Of a stretch of 8,056 nt of DNA, positions 6,041-8,056 are shown in pieces. The stretch lies in contig JBBSPE010000190.1 in the NCBI GenBank assembly GCA_038259155.1, forward strand, positions 1 to 8,056, in the 5' to 3' direction. Made by a program: the position numbers and the translations under genes. The notes beneath the pieces are model-generated. The model did not search any database and had not been told where the DNA came from. It saw only the letters and a program-made list of their open reading frames with translations. Every line of letters starts with the position of its first letter. Positions within the stretch are counted from its first letter, which is position 1. The stretch comes from JAABRT01 sp038259155 (lineage in GTDB: Bacteria > Gemmatimonadota > Gemmatimonadetes > Gemmatimonadales > Gemmatimonadaceae).

Positions 6041-8056
6041 ATGTTCCGGTTGATCCGACTCCGCGCCGTCCGTGTGATGTACGGCGCCGTCGCGTGTGTG
6101 GCAGCCACGGCGTGCGGTGGTAGCGACGGCGGTACCGCCCCCAACATTCCGCCCACAACCGGCGGCCTGATCATTGCCACGAGCGGCCTCCCCTCCTCGC
6201 TGAGCCCGACGTTCACGCTCACCACGGCTGATGGCGCTTCACGCGTCGTGTTGAGCGGAGACACGCTGCGCAATCTGGCTCCCGGCATCGCGACCCTCAC
6301 ACCGGCGCAGCCCAGCGCGCCCGGCGTCGGGCGGTGGGTGCCGTTCAGCGAGCGTTACGACGTCACCATCGTGGTGGGTATGGTGTCACCGGCCACCGTG
6401 CAGTATGCGGCGGCGGCCATCGTGCTCACCGCCTCCACCACGGGCCTCCCCACCAGCGCCAGTGCGCTCGTGCGACTCACCGCGCCCGATGGCAGCGTGT
6501 ACAGTGCAACGGCCGGCGTTCCGTTTCTCGCGTCGCTGTCGGGGACGTGGTCCGCGCAGGGTCAGCCGGTGATCGCCGACAACTTCGGCTGGGTGTCCAC
6601 GGGCGGTACGATTGCGCGCGAGACCTTTCCAGGTGACACCGCGTTTTTTGCCTTGCCGTACTCCGTTTCCACTGGCGCCGTCGAAATCATCGCGCCGGGC
6701 CTGGATCCAGGCGTCACGCCCAGCTTCACCGTGACCAAGGGCGCCACATCCGTCACGCGCAGCGGACCCGGAACGATTCCCGATCTGTCGCCCGGCGTGT
6801 GGACGGTCTCCACCGCCGCGCTGAGCGGGAGTGGCGTGCGCTACTCGCCGGCGGTCATCGCACAAACCGTCACGGTGACGGCTGGCGTGCTGACATCGAG
6901 TTCCATCGCCTTCACGTCCGCGCCGATCGTCGCCAACTTTGCGGTCGAGGGCGCGTATGTCACGCAGGCCATTCAGACCTTTGAGGGCAGCGCGCCGCTG
7001 GTGGCCGGACGCGAGGCGTTCCTTCGCGTCTTTCTCAAGGCCACCGACATCAATACTTGGCGGCCGGCAGTGCGCGCCACCTTGTCGGTCAACGGGACCG
7101 TGCTCGACACCAGGACCCTCACCTCGTCATCCACGTCCGTGGACACCGTCGTGAACGAGGGCAGCTTGACGCGCAGCTGGAACACACGCATTGCTGCGAG
7201 TCTCATGGTGCCCGGCTTGCAGGTGCTCATCGAAGCCGACCCCGATGGCCTGATCGCGGATGATGGAGATGCCCGTGACAATGTGTGGCCGCGAGGCGGT
7301 ACGCCGCGGGCGATCTCCGTGCTGGCCGTGCCCGTGTGGAACGCAGTGCTGGTTCCGGTGATCGCGCTGCCAACCAACGTCGCGGGCAACGTGACCGAGG
7401 AAAACAAGGGATCCTACACATCGCTCGCGCGGCGGCTGCTGCCGATCAACGAGGTGAACATCAGCGTGCGGGAGCCCTATACCGCGAGTGTGGCCGCTCT
7501 GCAGAGCAATGACGGCAACAATGCCTGGACTGCGTTGCTGAGCGAGATGAACGCGTTGCGCGCGGCGGAGGGAGCACCCGGCGAGTACTGGTACGGCGTC
7601 GTGGACGTGAACTATTCCAGTGGAGTGGCCGGGTACGGTTTTGTACCGGGTCGCACGGCGATTGGCTGGGACAAGCTGCCCAGCGGGGACGGCGTGGCGG
7701 CCCATGAGTGGGGACACAACTTTCTTCTGCGGCACGCGCCGTGCGGCAGTCCCGGCAACCCGGACTCGCAGTATCCATTTTCAGGCGGTGCGATCGGATC
7801 GTACGGCTGGAATCCCACGACAGGCGCCGTCGTGTTTCCCACGGCGACCGATCTCATGGGGTACTGCGGCAACCAATGGATCAGCGCGCACAACTGGACG
7901 CGTTCCCTGTCGTACCGCACCACCACACCGAATGCCTTGGTCGCGCCGGCACAAGCAGCGCTGGCGACCGCCGGCGCCACCGATCGGCTGCTCGTGTGGG
8001 GGACCATCACCAACGGTCGGGTAGACGTGGAGCCCGCGTTCATGCTGCCGGGCCTC
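6041..8056 (+). CDS. Secreted lipoprotein zinc metallopeptidase, metzincin/M66-like, with three N-terminal repeats (3' end outside window)
   Basis: The frame is open from ATG 6041 to the right edge (672 residues, no stop). It is the first start after an in-frame stop at 5975. The N-terminus has arginines 3, 6, 8 and 11, a hydrophobic core and C25 followed by GGSDGG, a likely lipobox (ATA-Cys) for export and lipid anchoring. Residues about 41-123, 126-209 and 213-294 are three diverged beta-rich repeats of about 85 residues. From about 295, the segment QAIQTFEGSAPLVAGREAFL opens a putative peptidase region. HEWGHNFLLRH (555-565) gives zinc ligands H555, H559 and H565 with catalytic E556, and DLMGYC (604-609) is a Met-turn candidate (M606). 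C568 and C609 could form a disulfide. The StcE/M66 family is the closest I can suggest from memory; the metzincin Gly is Leu562 here. The substrate is unknown. Codon use matches its neighbours. Confidence 0.85.
   Translation, partial: MFRLIRLRAVRVMYGAVACVAATACGGSDGGTAPNIPPTTGGLIIATSGLPSSLSPTFTLTTADGASRVVLSGDTLRNLAPGIATLTPAQPSAPGVGRWVPFSERYDVTIVVGMVSPATVQYAAAAIVLTASTTGLPTSASALVRLTAPDGSVYSATAGVPFLASLSGTWSAQGQPVIADNFGWVSTGGTIARETFPGDTAFFALPYSVSTGAVEIIAPGLDPGVTPSFTVTKGATSVTRSGPGTIPDLSPGVWTVSTAALSGSGVRYSPAVIAQTVTVTAGVLTSSSIAFTSAPIVANFAVEGAYVTQAIQTFEGSAPLVAGREAFLRVFLKATDINTWRPAVRATLSVNGTVLDTRTLTSSSTSVDTVVNEGSLTRSWNTRIAASLMVPGLQVLIEADPDGLIADDGDARDNVWPRGGTPRAISVLAVPVWNAVLVPVIALPTNVAGNVTEENKGSYTSLARRLLPINEVNISVREPYTASVAALQSNDGNNAWTALLSEMNALRAAEGAPGEYWYGVVDVNYSSGVAGYGFVPGRTAIGWDKLPSGDGVAAHEWGHNFLLRHAPCGSPGNPDSQYPFSGGAIGSYGWNPTTGAVVFPTATDLMGYCGNQWISAHNWTRSLSYRTTTPNALVAPAQAALATAGATDRLLVWGTITNGRVDVEPAFMLPGL

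Noticed and set aside
6334..7512. Several 60-160 residue frames on both strands inside the lipoprotein region
   Set aside because: They are out of frame with one continuous 672-codon open frame that has a lipoprotein signal, repeats and a zinc-binding motif.
1..8056. CRISPR array, tRNA, IS element, phage or defence system
   Set aside because: I found no spaced direct repeats of CRISPR type, no cloverleaf-like sequence, no transposase motifs and no terminal inverted repeats. The tandem repeats seen are short, in-frame and within coding sequence.

Overview
The window is GC-rich DNA from a bacterial chromosome with strong G/C preference at third codon positions and weak Shine-Dalgarno signals. 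A heterotetrameric-type pyruvate dehydrogenase operon led by lipA, together with a secreted 'ACGG'-type lipoprotein, would fit Gemmatimonadota or another GC-rich, free-living Gram-negative lineage. That placement is an inference from style, not from a marker gene.

Layout. (1) 3-824 (+): the C-terminal end of a protein that begins left of the window. Only a low-complexity tail of alternating acidic stretches and arginine-rich patches is visible, as found at the ends of RNA helicases or RNase E/G-like proteins. (2) 821-1054 (-): a 77-residue protein with two predicted membrane helices. It converges on the first gene, and the two stop codons overlap in a CTAG. A strong hairpin (842-874) lies inside its coding sequence. 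(3) 1055-1308: a 254-base divergent intergenic region with an 8-bp inverted repeat, promoter-like hexamers and a small hairpin. (4) 1309-5935 (+): lipA, pdhA, pdhB, pdhC, all co-directional, with gaps of 88, 8 and 13 bases. (5) 5936-6040: a 105-base gap with no clear terminator. (6) 6041 to the right edge (+): a long open frame for a lipoprotein with three repeated beta-rich modules followed by a zinc metallopeptidase domain. It is cut by the window end.

How the genes work together. PdhA and PdhB form the thiamine-diphosphate E1 that decarboxylates pyruvate. PdhC (E2) carries the acetyl group on a lipoyl arm at Lys43 and passes it to CoA. LipA inserts the two sulfurs that turn an octanoyl group on that lysine into lipoyl. 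The operon therefore couples the enzyme complex with maturation of its cofactor. The E3 (lpd) and octanoyltransferase (lipB) genes are not in the window.

I see no phage, IS, CRISPR, tRNA or defence-like locus and nothing that is clearly a new multi-gene system. The most unusual items are: the lipoprotein metallopeptidase, with a Leu at the usual metzincin Gly and three N-terminal repeats; the histone-H1-like N-terminal extension and the GEA (for GDG) cofactor motif of PdhA; and a recently expanded 9-bp minisatellite coding the E2 linker in atypical codons.
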